From: Planktophila sp965267775
GTDB lineage: Bacteria > Actinomycetota > Actinomycetes > Nanopelagicales > Nanopelagicaceae
Reading direction: 5' to 3'
NCBI GenBank assembly: GCA_965267775.1
Contig: OZ254140.1
Coordinates: forward strand, 186,001 to 250,000
DNA length: 64,000 nucleotides
The translations under genes were made by a program, and so were the position numbers. Of this stretch, positions 18,701-26,164 are shown piece after piece; within the stretch, counting starts at the first letter, position 1, and every line of letters begins with the position of its first letter. Below the pieces are notes generated by a model. The model ran no database searches and had not been told where the DNA came from. It was given only the letters and a program-made list of their open reading frames with translations.

Positions 18701-18767
18701 CTGTAGCTACTGTCCCGTGAAGAGCTCATGTCCGGTCCACCTTCAGGGAAGGTCGGTGATCGGATGA
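15702..18767 (+). CDS. adnA: AdnA-type helicase-nuclease subunit
   Basis: A 1021-residue UvrD-like motor fused to a RecB-family nuclease. Walker A is RGATGTGKTTTLIE (about 43-56), motif II is VDEFHETD. The C-terminal nuclease has VVDFKTGKAI. Four cysteines, C788 (FETCGLKWLL) and C1004, C1007, C1013 (CSYCPVKSSCP), are arranged as the iron-sulfur staple of AddB/AdnA nucleases. With AdnB it forms the mycobacterial-type end-resection machine for double-strand breaks. adnB starts in its stop codon (ATGA). Confidence 0.9.
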   Translation: MSKAAAGSGLRLVANPITRPQLTFDDQQKSTIAHRGSPLIIRGATGTGKTTTLIECAIDRIRTGAAADSILILAFGRERASEIRDAIVVASGGTIQEPVARTFHALAYSILAMTSGETFRETVLISGAEQEAFIKVLLEGNIADGVDWWPADLRKDPGAVEEIVMGEPLLTQGFIRELRDLMMRATERGLTPTDLREKGERLKERFWKPAAQFWQQYLEVSANMDTGAGDAKMRIDPSEIINAAIAHLNRNPDLLESLRKRFTTIMVDEFHETDPAQRRLLELLAGQDFVAVVDPQSSVGRFRGSDPDGVNEYLDRVISGATTVTLTENHRGAPSKFAIELRSEAEEAQYIAYNIKRAHLIEGIAYSDMAIILRAHNATATAIRRALGQSGIPVAGDREAIASNAAIAPFLLLARIAAGIEGLTLENCERLLLAEFGGASSISLRRIRTSLLKSRNDATDTRTGTEMIIDALEKGDIPIEESAELRRIHDLLASARKSLRKKNASIHDLLWAIWSEARNAENQLISEAWQRAALRGGSRGATADRDLDAMVQLFDSAARHIDRMPGAHPKIFLNEISQENIVSDLITTKGVRPDVVELLTVHSAKGLQYKRVFVAGIQEGIWPNLKQRSTLLGAERLVERERHGEELAQVALDLITAQSLAEDEKRLFHVATTRGSEELHITAVTREEDSPSSFFLEASESEEFLTIEFNDARPLTANALVASLRRSLTSEKGDLAASLLATLASSDIAVADPDNWLGAHPLTTEEPLFDESELIPISPSAAESFETCGLKWLLERHGGSDGDSTAQLLGSVIHEYARIKVEDPAITDQDLYASLDKAWPLITESTGWISKLQLQRAQKMLERFAQYHRTSTRTVEGVELTFEFDLGRAKVRGSVDRLEVDGDGKFFVVDFKTGKAIGKKEAAENLQLACYQLAVVLNGFEKKFESPEISGSHLVFLGHDTKDVATRERPPIVVEDVTTHLGSIADQMAAPTFIAKKNDFCSYCPVKSSCPVHLQGRSVIG

Positions 18768-21700
18768 GTACTCCAATGAATGAGAAGTACACGCCGCAAC
18801 AGGTTGCAGAGTTCATTCAACTCATTGATCCAAAGTTCCCATCACCCAGTGATGAGCAGTCGAAGATCATCTCCATCAAGAGCAACCCGCTCGAACCTGC
18901 CGTTGTCATTGCAGGAGCGGGCTCAGGTAAGACAGAGACGATGGCATCTCGCGTTGTCTATCTCGTTGCCAATGGTTTTGTTCGCCCCGATCAGATCCTC
19001 GGTCTTACCTTTACCCGTAAGGCAGCTGGAGAACTTAATTTACGTATTCGAAAGCGCCTCGGCCAATTGGCAAAGGGCATGGAGAAGAGCTGTATAGAAC
19101 GCCCCTTTTTAAGCCTCGATACCTCAGTCACGACATATCACTCATACGCTGGCCGCATCCTTTCTGAGCATTCCATCCGCCTTGGAATTGATGCCGATTC
19201 ACAGCCTCTCGGCGAAGCTGCTCTCTGGATGATGGCCAACCGCATCGTCCGTAATTGGGATGAAGATGGTTATACAAATGAGAGTTCAATTTCAACTGTT
19301 GTCGAAGATCTACTCGGTCTCACATCACAAGCTCTAGAACACCAAGTAACGAGCGATCAGATTGTTGAAGAAGACACGAAGCTTCTCGCAGAACTCTCGC
19401 GTATGGGTGGCCCAACTAATGAGGGCGTCCGTAAGGCAGCCCTCACATCGCAACAACGCATCGGCCTCGTTGCCATGATGGATAAGTTTCTTGAGCTACG
19501 CCGCACCAGCGGTCAACTCTCATTCGATGATCAGATTGCTCTATCTGCCCGAATCGCACAATCATTCCCCGATGTCGGTGCAATCGAACGCGCAAAATAC
19601 CCAGTTGTTCTCCTTGATGAGTATCAAGACACATCACATTCACAGGTGCGATTGCTCTCCACTCTCTTCGGTGGTGGCCATCCAGTGACAGCTGTTGGTG
19701 ATCCATGTCAGAGCATCTACACATGGCGCGGTGCTGCAGCAGGGACCATCGGCGCATTTAATAATTACTTTCCTAAGTCGTCACCATTTACAGGCGAACT
19801 TCAATACAACTTATCGACAACCTATCGCAATGATCAGAGCATTCTCGATGTCGCAAATATCATCTCTGAGGGAGTGCGAAATAACGATGGCGTAAAGGTC
19901 GAGCCACTACGTGCTCGTCCAGGCGCCGGTGCAGGAGCGCTTACCTGCGGAATTTTTGAAAACCTTGAGGCAGAGGCGCAGGCAATCGCCGAGTACTTCA
20001 CACCTCTCTGGCAGGGTAATCAAAGCGCTCTAAAACCAATGACTTTCGCTGTCTTAGTCCGTAAGAAGTCACAGATTACTTATATTCAAGAGGCTCTTAC
20101 TGCAGCCAATATTCCATCTGAAGTTCTCGGACTTGGTGGATTGATTCACGTTCCAGAGGTTGCAGATATCGTCGCACTTCTTAAGGTGATTAATTCACCT
20201 GATACCGGCGGTGCCTTGATGCGCCATCTCACTGGTCCACGCATCAACCTTGGTCCACGCGATATTGCAGCGCTCGGTCGTTACTCACGTAGCCGCGCAA
20301 AGAGTGAGGGTTCGGATAACCGCACCCTTGTTCAGAACATCATCGCGGGCAATCCATTGTCATCTGATAACGATGATCAGATTGCTGGCTCACTCATTGA
20401 TGCCCTTGATGAGATTGATAAGGCAAATGCTCGCGATTTCTCATCTTCAGGTTATTCACGCCTTCTGCAATTCTCATCTGACTTGCGCAGACTTCGCTCA
20501 CGAGCATCGTCTTCGATTACAGATCTCATCCTCGAAATCGAGCGATACCTCAATCTTGAAGCTGAGGTGATGTTACGTGAAGAAGGTATTCACGGACGTC
20601 GCCATCTCGATCGTTTCCTTGATGAGGCAAGTAAGTTCGCGCGTTCAGGTGGATCGCTCAATGGATTTATTCAGTGGCTCGATGTTGCAAGCGAGGAAGA
20701 AGGTGGCCTTAAAGCCGGCGCCCCAGATGTTGATTCCAGCGTCGTACAGATCCTTACAATCCACATGTCTAAGGGCGCTGAGTGGGATGTCGTAGCTATT
20801 CCAGGTTTAACTGAAGGCACATTCCCATCCAAGAACTCAAAAAGCCCTGAAAACTGGGTATTTAACGAACGCTTTATCCCATTCGTACTGCGTAGCGATG
20901 CTCACGTCGTGCCACAACTCAACCTCTCGCAGATCTCAACTAACTCTGATGCCAATAAGGCGCTAGATGCTTATAAAGATGACTGTTCCCGCTACCGCTA
21001 TAGCGAAGAGATTCGCCTTGGCTATGTTGCAGTCACTCGCGCAAAGTCACACCTCTTCTGTTCTGCCTCATATTGGGGAGAAGGCGTCAAGCCGTTAGCT
21101 CCATCGATTCTCTATCGCAGCGTTGAAGAGATTGCACGCACCTCTGGCACAGTCATTGATGAACTTGAAGCTCCCGCAACAGATGCCCGCAATCCACAAG
21201 AAGATGTTGAAGTGACCGCAACCTGGCCGCGAGATCCACTTGGCGCTCGTCGTGCTGCATTTGAAAGTAGCGTTACCAAGGTGCGTTCTGCTCAAGCGGT
21301 ACCACTCGGAACAATCACAGGCGATGCAGCAGTCACATCATGGGTAGAAGATGCTGAAGCAATCATTCGTGAGAACTCTGAGTTCCGTAGCGCTAGCCTT
21401 GATGTGCCACGTCCTATCCGAATGTCGCCATCATCAATTATTGCCATGAAGAAGAACCCAGAGGAATTTGCTCGAAGTGTGCGCAGACCTATGCCGCGCG
21501 CACGTGATGAGTATTCATCTCGCGGAACAGCTTTCCACCTTTGGATTGAGAAGCACCTCAAGGGCAGTTCAATCTTTGATGATGAAGACTTTGATCTCCT
21601 CGCACCGATCGAAGAGGATCGCACTCTCGAAGAGCTTAAGAGTAAGTGGCTTCAATCTGAGTGGGCGCCTCGCACCGCATTCGATGTTGAAGTGCCATTT

Positions 21701-21973
21701 GAGACTGTAATTGCTGGAACTTTGGTCCGTGGTCGAATCGATGCAATTTATAAGACAGAGCAAGGCTTTGAGGTAGTGGATTGGAAGACTGGGTCGACCG
21801 TTCTTGATGAAGATTCTGCCATCCAGCTCGCGCTCTATCGATTGGCATGGGCTGACTTAACAAAGGTTCCGGTCGAGAACGTCACTGCAGCATTCCACTA
21901 TGTTCCAACTGGCGTTACAGATCGACGCTCAAACCTGCTGAGCCTTGATCAACTTACTGCGCTCCTAAGTTAG
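18764..21973 (+). CDS. adnB: AdnB-type helicase-nuclease subunit
   Basis: A 1069-residue UvrD/PcrA-type helicase with a C-terminal RecB-like nuclease. Walker A is IAGAGSGKTETMASRV (about 46-61), motif II LLDEYQDTSHSQ, and the nuclease motif VVDWKTGST is near residue 1010. The start at 18764 is preferred over an upstream in-frame ATG at 18728 because it makes the usual ATGA overlap with adnA. Partner of AdnA in DNA end processing; in the mycobacterial enzyme AdnB provides the main motor. Overlaps the convergent phosphodiesterase gene by four bases. Confidence 0.9.
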   Translation: MSTPMNEKYTPQQVAEFIQLIDPKFPSPSDEQSKIISIKSNPLEPAVVIAGAGSGKTETMASRVVYLVANGFVRPDQILGLTFTRKAAGELNLRIRKRLGQLAKGMEKSCIERPFLSLDTSVTTYHSYAGRILSEHSIRLGIDADSQPLGEAALWMMANRIVRNWDEDGYTNESSISTVVEDLLGLTSQALEHQVTSDQIVEEDTKLLAELSRMGGPTNEGVRKAALTSQQRIGLVAMMDKFLELRRTSGQLSFDDQIALSARIAQSFPDVGAIERAKYPVVLLDEYQDTSHSQVRLLSTLFGGGHPVTAVGDPCQSIYTWRGAAAGTIGAFNNYFPKSSPFTGELQYNLSTTYRNDQSILDVANIISEGVRNNDGVKVEPLRARPGAGAGALTCGIFENLEAEAQAIAEYFTPLWQGNQSALKPMTFAVLVRKKSQITYIQEALTAANIPSEVLGLGGLIHVPEVADIVALLKVINSPDTGGALMRHLTGPRINLGPRDIAALGRYSRSRAKSEGSDNRTLVQNIIAGNPLSSDNDDQIAGSLIDALDEIDKANARDFSSSGYSRLLQFSSDLRRLRSRASSSITDLILEIERYLNLEAEVMLREEGIHGRRHLDRFLDEASKFARSGGSLNGFIQWLDVASEEEGGLKAGAPDVDSSVVQILTIHMSKGAEWDVVAIPGLTEGTFPSKNSKSPENWVFNERFIPFVLRSDAHVVPQLNLSQISTNSDANKALDAYKDDCSRYRYSEEIRLGYVAVTRAKSHLFCSASYWGEGVKPLAPSILYRSVEEIARTSGTVIDELEAPATDARNPQEDVEVTATWPRDPLGARRAAFESSVTKVRSAQAVPLGTITGDAAVTSWVEDAEAIIRENSEFRSASLDVPRPIRMSPSSIIAMKKNPEEFARSVRRPMPRARDEYSSRGTAFHLWIEKHLKGSSIFDDEDFDLLAPIEEDRTLEELKSKWLQSEWAPRTAFDVEVPFETVIAGTLVRGRIDAIYKTEQGFEVVDWKTGSTVLDEDSAIQLALYRLAWADLTKVPVENVTAAFHYVPTGVTDRRSNLLSLDQLTALLS

Positions 21974-22764
21974 ATATCGATTGATATCGGGCGGTGATCG
22001 CTCATCGCCATCTGAGGCGCTACAACTTCTACAGATTGCAGATCAGCGCCGTCACGCAAGAGGATGTAATCAAATGAGATTGCGGGCTTCCAAGATGGGT
22101 ATGTCAGCGCATCTGTTGCGCGCCGCCATCGAGTAATACGGGTTGGAATTCCCCACGGTAAATTGAAATCTCCAACGAGGGCAACCTTTGTAGAAGTCTC
22201 CCTCTCTAGCTTCTTCGCCCAACGAGTTACCTTTAAAAGTTGAAAGATATTTACAAATGGAACAAAAGAGAGATGGACGTTAATGATGGTCCAACCATTT
22301 TCTAGAACAGCGGCAAGTGCTACGCGAGGTTCATCTTTGACATAGAAAGGCGCAACCTTTCCTTTCTCATTTGCGACAAGAAGTGGAAGGCCAATCCAAG
22401 CTTTGCCGAGCTCTAGACGCAGCCACTTCTTCACTGGAATCTTTGAGACGATTGAGATTCCGTAGTATTCACCTTGATTATCGAGATCTGAAAGTGTGAG
22501 CACTTGTTGTTCGCGAGAATCGAGTTTGCGCCACTTCACACCTGGTGTTCCCTTTAGTGCAGGAGCAAAGCCCCACCACTTCGCCTCCATTGCATCTGCA
22601 ACTAGATGCGCTTGATTGATATCCATAGAACGGGGGAGTCGATAATCGATCTCCTGTAGGGCCAACACATCGCTACCTAAAAGGGCCAGAGCACTCGCAA
22701 CATCAGCCTTTTCAGCGGGGTTGAGGCTCTGGCCGTGCAGGAAATTCCATGATGTGAGGCGCAT
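21970..22764 (-). CDS. Endonuclease/exonuclease/phosphatase-family protein
   Basis: A 264-residue metal-dependent phosphodiesterase fold. Motifs in order are RLTSWNFLHG (N-terminal Asn), LALQEIDYR (metal-binding Glu, about 56), NVHLSFVP, VALVGDFNLPWG and the C-terminal MSDHRPISI with the catalytic His. No signal peptide, so intracellular. Members cut DNA, RNA or lipid phosphates, and sequence does not say which; the position among repair genes suggests a nucleic acid role. Minus-strand TAGCCT lies 7-12 bases before the ATG. Confidence 0.82.
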   Translation of the reverse strand: MRLTSWNFLHGQSLNPAEKADVASALALLGSDVLALQEIDYRLPRSMDINQAHLVADAMEAKWWGFAPALKGTPGVKWRKLDSREQQVLTLSDLDNQGEYYGISIVSKIPVKKWLRLELGKAWIGLPLLVANEKGKVAPFYVKDEPRVALAAVLENGWTIINVHLSFVPFVNIFQLLKVTRWAKKLERETSTKVALVGDFNLPWGIPTRITRWRRATDALTYPSWKPAISFDYILLRDGADLQSVEVVAPQMAMSDHRPISIDI

Positions 22765-22789
22765 GGGGTAAGGCTAGTAACCTCCACCC
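22765..22789. promoter_or_regulatory. Divergent leaderless promoters, phosphodiesterase / nudC
   Basis: 25 bp between start codons. TAACCT (22778-22783) serves nudC; TAGCCT on the minus strand (complement of 22771-22776) serves the phosphodiesterase. Both end six bases before an ATG. Sequence and spacing are nearly the same as between xseA and ispH. Confidence 0.65.
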
Positions 22790-23692
22790 ATGAGCGCGAT
22801 TCCACAGAAGAGTTCCTGGATGGATCGCGCTGGAGATTTGCGGAGCAATCCCGCCCGAATCGAAGAGCTCTGGCGTTCAGCCAAGATCATCGAGGTCGGC
22901 AAAGGTCGCATCCGCAGCACAGTCGATGGCCCCACCTTTATTCCATCGATTGAGGCAATTGGGGGAGAGCGTTACTTCCTCGGATTCGACCGTGCAACTG
23001 ATACCCCTTACTTTGCATGGGCATCAGGTGCCGTCGTCTCTGATGTCGAGGATTACCTCACGCTGCGCGAATTAGCCGGTGGACTCTCACCACTTCATTT
23101 AGAAATTTCAATGCACGCGATTGCACTTTCGAATTGGCATGATGCACATCCACATTGTTCAAAGTGCGGCGCACCAACACGAGTTGATCTCGCTGGCGCT
23201 GCACGTAAATGTGATGTGGATGAGAGCCAGCATCATCCACGAACTGATCCAGCGGTAATTGTTCTCATTAAAGATCGCGAAGATCGAATCCTTCTTGGAC
23301 ATCAACCGGTCTGGCCAGATGGTCGCTTCTCAACATTTGCAGGTTTTCTCGAGCCTGGTGAAACTTTTGAACACTGTGTTGCACGTGAGGCCTTTGAAGA
23401 ATCTGGTGTGCGACTTTCAGAGATTAAATATCTGGGATCACAACCGTGGCCATTTCCGGCAAGCATCATGATTGCATTTGAAGCAGTTACAGATGCACCA
23501 GAAGATGCGCGACCTGACGGTGAAGAGATCACAGAGGTTAAGTGGTTCTCGCGGGAAGAGCTCAAAGCTGCTGCAGAAGATGGCTCGCTCTTGCTTCCAC
23601 CCACAGTTAGCGTTGCACGTCGAATGATTGAAGGTTGGCTAGGTGCGACAGAGCTCGATAAAAGTAAGTTAGCTGGCGAGACATGGCGCTAG
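22790..23692 (+). CDS. nudC: NADH pyrophosphatase / NAD-cap hydrolase NudC
   Basis: A 300-residue NudC. The zinc ribbon is HCSKCGAPTR with a third Cys in RKCDVDESQHHPRTDP, as in other actinobacterial forms. The NUDIX box starts GFLEPGETFEHCVAREAFEE (about 183-202), and SQPWPFPASIMIAF, the NudC hallmark, follows. It splits NAD(H) and removes NAD caps from RNA. It overlaps uvrD2 by ten bases. Beside AdnAB and UvrD2 this matches the mycobacterial gene order. Confidence 0.95.
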   Translation: MSAIPQKSSWMDRAGDLRSNPARIEELWRSAKIIEVGKGRIRSTVDGPTFIPSIEAIGGERYFLGFDRATDTPYFAWASGAVVSDVEDYLTLRELAGGLSPLHLEISMHAIALSNWHDAHPHCSKCGAPTRVDLAGAARKCDVDESQHHPRTDPAVIVLIKDREDRILLGHQPVWPDGRFSTFAGFLEPGETFEHCVAREAFEESGVRLSEIKYLGSQPWPFPASIMIAFEAVTDAPEDARPDGEEITEVKWFSREELKAAAEDGSLLLPPTVSVARRMIEGWLGATELDKSKLAGETWR

Positions 23693-25371
23693 ACGATTTC
23701 TCACCGTCAACGCTCGATGCCGCAAAGATTCTTGAAGCGCTCGACGATGACCAACGCGCAGTAGCACTGGCAACTCGCGGCCCGGTCTGTGTTATCGCAG
23801 GCGCTGGCACTGGAAAGACGCGCGCAATCACTCACCGAATTGCCTATGCATCGGCAATCGGCACGATGGATCCTCAGAAGGTGCTTGCTCTTACATTTAC
23901 CGCGCGCGCGGCAGGTGAGATGCGGGCACGACTTCGCACCCTTGGTGTTCCGGCCGTTGCCGCAAGAACTGTGCACTCTGCAGCGTTAAAACAGCTCCTC
24001 TTCTTCTGGCCGACAGTCTTCGGTGGCCGCGCTCCTGATTTGATTACCTCAAAGGGAAGCTTCATTACAGAAGCAATCCGCCGTGCAGATCTCTCTTCAT
24101 CCATCTCATCTCATAACCGAGATCTGATGCGCGATATCGCAACTGAAATTGAGTGGGCAAAGGTTTCCCAAGTATCTCCCGAAGATTTCATCGATGAGAT
24201 TTCAAAGCGCCTCATCAAGCCACGAGTAAATCCTGAGCAACTTGTACAGCTCTACACCGCATATGAATCAATTAAGAAGCAAGAGCTCGCAATCGATTTT
24301 GAGGATGTTCTGTTACTGACATCTGCGATGCTCGAAGAAGAGCGAGATGTCCGTGAAAGAGTTCAAGATCAATATCGCTATTTCACAGTTGATGAGTATC
24401 AAGATATCTCGCCAGTGCAGCAGCGACTCATCAATGCATGGCTTGGAACCCGTAGCGATATCTGCGTTGTGGGAGATCCCGCTCAAACTATTTACTCGTT
24501 TGCTGGCGCAACTCCCGTCTTCTTAAATACATTCACCCAGCGCTTTCCAGAGGCGCAGGTAATTCGTTTGAGCACTGGTTATCGATCTACCCCAGAAATT
24601 ACATTTGCCGCTAACTCAATTCTGCGCGCCGGAACTATGGGGCAAGAGCTCGTCGCATTTAATAGCCATGGCAGTAAGCCGTCAGTTCGGGGCTTTAAAG
24701 ATGAACAAACCGAGATCGCTGGAATTCTCTCTGAAATCAAGGTACTTCTCATTGGTGGAGTGCAGCCCCAGGAGATTGCAGTTCTTGCTCGTACCAATGC
24801 GCAATTATCTGCGGTAGAGCGCGCCATGAATCGCGAAGGTATTCCCTATCAAGTTCGCAATACAGAGCGATTCTTTGATCGGACCGATGTTCGTGAATTT
24901 CTGAAGCAGGTTCGTCAGGCATCTGTTATTCCAGCAGAGGGCAGTGATTGGATTGATGAGCTGCGCTCTATCGCACAACCATTCTTAACTGGAGAATCCA
25001 TCGATGGCATCGCAGCCTTACTTCACCTTGGCCGTGAGCTCCACGAGAATCCCAACTTTGCACCGAAGACTCTACGTGGATATCTGCGTGAAGTAGAAGA
25101 TCGAGTGCAGCAGAACAATCCACCGACGATGCCAGTTATTACCCTTGCAACACTTCATGCGGCAAAGGGTCTTGAATGGGAGCGCGTCTATCTCATCGGC
25201 GCTTCTGAAGGAATTCTTCCGCTTACCAACTCTGGGGCCACACTTACTGATGCTGTCATCGCAGAGGAGCGTCGCCTCTTCTATGTGGGTATGACTCGCG
25301 CTAAGGCAGATCTCCACATCACCTATCGAGGAGAGCCTTCACGCTTCTTAGCTGAATCCACGCTCATTTAG
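23683..25371 (+). CDS. uvrD2: UvrD2-type DNA helicase, short form without HRDC domain
   Basis: A 562-residue superfamily 1 helicase. Motifs: IAGAGTGKTRAITHR (Walker A, about 37-51), ALTFTARAAGEM (Ia), VDEYQDISP (II), GDPAQTIYSFAGA (III), TLHAAKGLEWERVYL (V) and YVGMTRAK (VI). The mycobacterial UvrD2 has a cysteine-containing linker and an HRDC domain after motif VI; here the protein ends about 20 residues after motif VI, so that tail is missing. Gene order nudC-uvrD2-whiB7 supports the name. Confidence 0.9.
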   Translation: MALDDFSPSTLDAAKILEALDDDQRAVALATRGPVCVIAGAGTGKTRAITHRIAYASAIGTMDPQKVLALTFTARAAGEMRARLRTLGVPAVAARTVHSAALKQLLFFWPTVFGGRAPDLITSKGSFITEAIRRADLSSSISSHNRDLMRDIATEIEWAKVSQVSPEDFIDEISKRLIKPRVNPEQLVQLYTAYESIKKQELAIDFEDVLLLTSAMLEEERDVRERVQDQYRYFTVDEYQDISPVQQRLINAWLGTRSDICVVGDPAQTIYSFAGATPVFLNTFTQRFPEAQVIRLSTGYRSTPEITFAANSILRAGTMGQELVAFNSHGSKPSVRGFKDEQTEIAGILSEIKVLLIGGVQPQEIAVLARTNAQLSAVERAMNREGIPYQVRNTERFFDRTDVREFLKQVRQASVIPAEGSDWIDELRSIAQPFLTGESIDGIAALLHLGRELHENPNFAPKTLRGYLREVEDRVQQNNPPTMPVITLATLHAAKGLEWERVYLIGASEGILPLTNSGATLTDAVIAEERRLFYVGMTRAKADLHITYRGEPSRFLAESTLI

Positions 25372-25401
25372 CGGTTTTAGCACCTTCCCGCCCCATCTCG
25401 C

Positions 25402-25442
25402 ATTTAATTACCTTGCGAGTAACTGGACCCCTCCTCTATCCT
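25402..25442 (+). promoter_or_regulatory. whiB7 promoter with AT-rich WhiB7-type box
   Basis: TTGCGA (25413-25418), an 18-base spacer and TATCCT (25437-25442) form a good promoter with a start near 25449. ATTTAATTA (25402-25410) lies two bases upstream of the -35 element. In mycobacteria WhiB7 autoactivates promoters that have an AT-rich box at this place, which its AT-hook binds; the arrangement here fits that. Confidence 0.65.
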
Positions 25443-25449
25443 TTCCACT

Positions 25450-25466
25450 CTTACGAAAATCGTAAG
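25450..25466 (+). repeat. Perfect inverted repeat at the 5' end of the whiB7 leader
   Basis: CTTACGA (25450-25456), AAA, TCGTAAG (25460-25466): seven paired bases with a three-base loop, starting at or next to the predicted transcription start. It could protect the 5' end of the leader RNA or be an operator. Confidence 0.6.
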
Positions 25467-25488
25467 TAATGAGTGAAGGGAAGAGCGA

Positions 25489-25668
25489 ATGTCACAGACT
25501 CTCGTTCTTACAGCTGGCGTATCACGCGCAGCTGCAACTTCACATGCTCACACAACCTCAGCCAACTTTGCGCGCACTCATAAGCGCAATTGGCCCACAG
25601 CTACAAAGTCAGCGTTCTACGCCAACTTTTATGCAGTGGATGAGGCCACAGGGGCAACTATCGGCTAA
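25489..25668 (+). CDS. 59-residue upstream ORF in the whiB7 leader
   Basis: An ATG after GAAGGGAAG opens a 59-codon frame (starts MSQTLVLTAGVSRAAATSHA) rich in Ala, Thr and Ser, with no domain or membrane segment recognised. The stop codon (25666-25668) lies in the loop of a TATCGG/CCGATA hairpin and just upstream of an intrinsic terminator that precedes whiB7. This is the layout of the uORF-controlled whiB7/wblC leaders of other actinobacteria, so the frame probably acts by being translated rather than through its peptide. A second frame, 25469-25675, overlaps it. Confidence 0.6.
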   Translation: MSQTLVLTAGVSRAAATSHAHTTSANFARTHKRNWPTATKSAFYANFYAVDEATGATIG

Positions 25669-25728
25669 CCGATAAATGCCAACAACGGCCTCGTAAATCC
25701 ACTCAAGGATTTATCGGGGCCTTTTTTA
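25659..25728 (+). terminator. whiB7 transcription attenuator: terminator and competing antiterminator
   Basis: Terminator: 25687-25700 (GGCCTCGTAAATCC) pairs with 25707-25721 around loop ACTCAA, 14 pairs with one bulged T, then six Ts (25722-25727). Competing fold: CCGATAAAT (25669-25677) is the exact complement of ATTTATCGG (25709-25717) in the terminator's right arm; two more C-G pairs follow a bulge. That segment can instead pair with TATCGG (25659-25664), closing a loop that holds the uORF stop codon. Three mutually exclusive pairings beside a uORF stop are what translation-coupled attenuation needs. Confidence 0.75.
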
Positions 25729-25794
25729 TTACCAAAAATAACTACAACAACTAATCGAGATGAAAGCAAAGAGAAGGATAAGGAGGTAGGGACG

Positions 25795-26127
25795 ATGACC
25801 GTTCTCTACAGCGAACTACAGGTAGCAGGTTGGGCAGATCAATACATCGGACTTGGAGATGTCACATATACATCTGATGACGCCAAGGCCTTCACACTTC
25901 CATGCCATAACGCAGATCCTGAGACCTTCTTCGCCGACTCTGATCTCGAGATTGCCTTTGCGAAATCACTCTGCGGTTCATGTCCTATGAAGCTCGCATG
26001 CCTTGAAGGCGCGATCGATCGCGCTGAGCCATGTGGTGTCTGGGGTGGAGAGTTGATTGAAGATGGCGCAGTCATTGCGCGTAAGCGTCGTCCAGGTCGC
26101 CCAGCTCGCCAAGTAGTTGCGGCGTAG
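25795..26127 (+). CDS. whiB7: WhiB7-type redox-sensing transcriptional activator
   Basis: A 110-residue WhiB protein. The [4Fe-4S] ligands are C37 (LPCHNADP), C60, C63 and C69 (CGSCPMKLAC); GVWGGE (81-86) is the sigma-binding turn. The C-terminus RKRRPGRPARQ resembles the AT-hook that distinguishes WhiB7. Position after uvrD2 and before mycoredoxin and DUF5679 genes supports orthology with WhiB7/WblC, the activator of intrinsic resistance to ribosome-targeting antibiotics. AAGGAGGT seven bases before the ATG is one of the strongest ribosome-binding sites in the window, needed because the leader is about 345 nt. Confidence 0.88.
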   Translation: MTVLYSELQVAGWADQYIGLGDVTYTSDDAKAFTLPCHNADPETFFADSDLEIAFAKSLCGSCPMKLACLEGAIDRAEPCGVWGGELIEDGAVIARKRRPGRPARQVVAA

Positions 26128-26164
26128 ATACCCTTCACTCACTACTAGAGAGAAGTGAGCTCCC

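Noticed and set aside
18728..18763. Upstream in-frame ATG of adnB
   Set aside because: The ATG at 18764 overlaps the adnA stop (ATGA) and no conserved residues are lost.
25469..25675. The 68-codon frame as the main uORF or as a protein gene
   Set aside because: Its residue make-up (Gln/Leu/Arg-rich) is that of an off-frame translation, whereas the 59-codon frame has normal composition and a better ribosome-binding site; kept only as an alternative.
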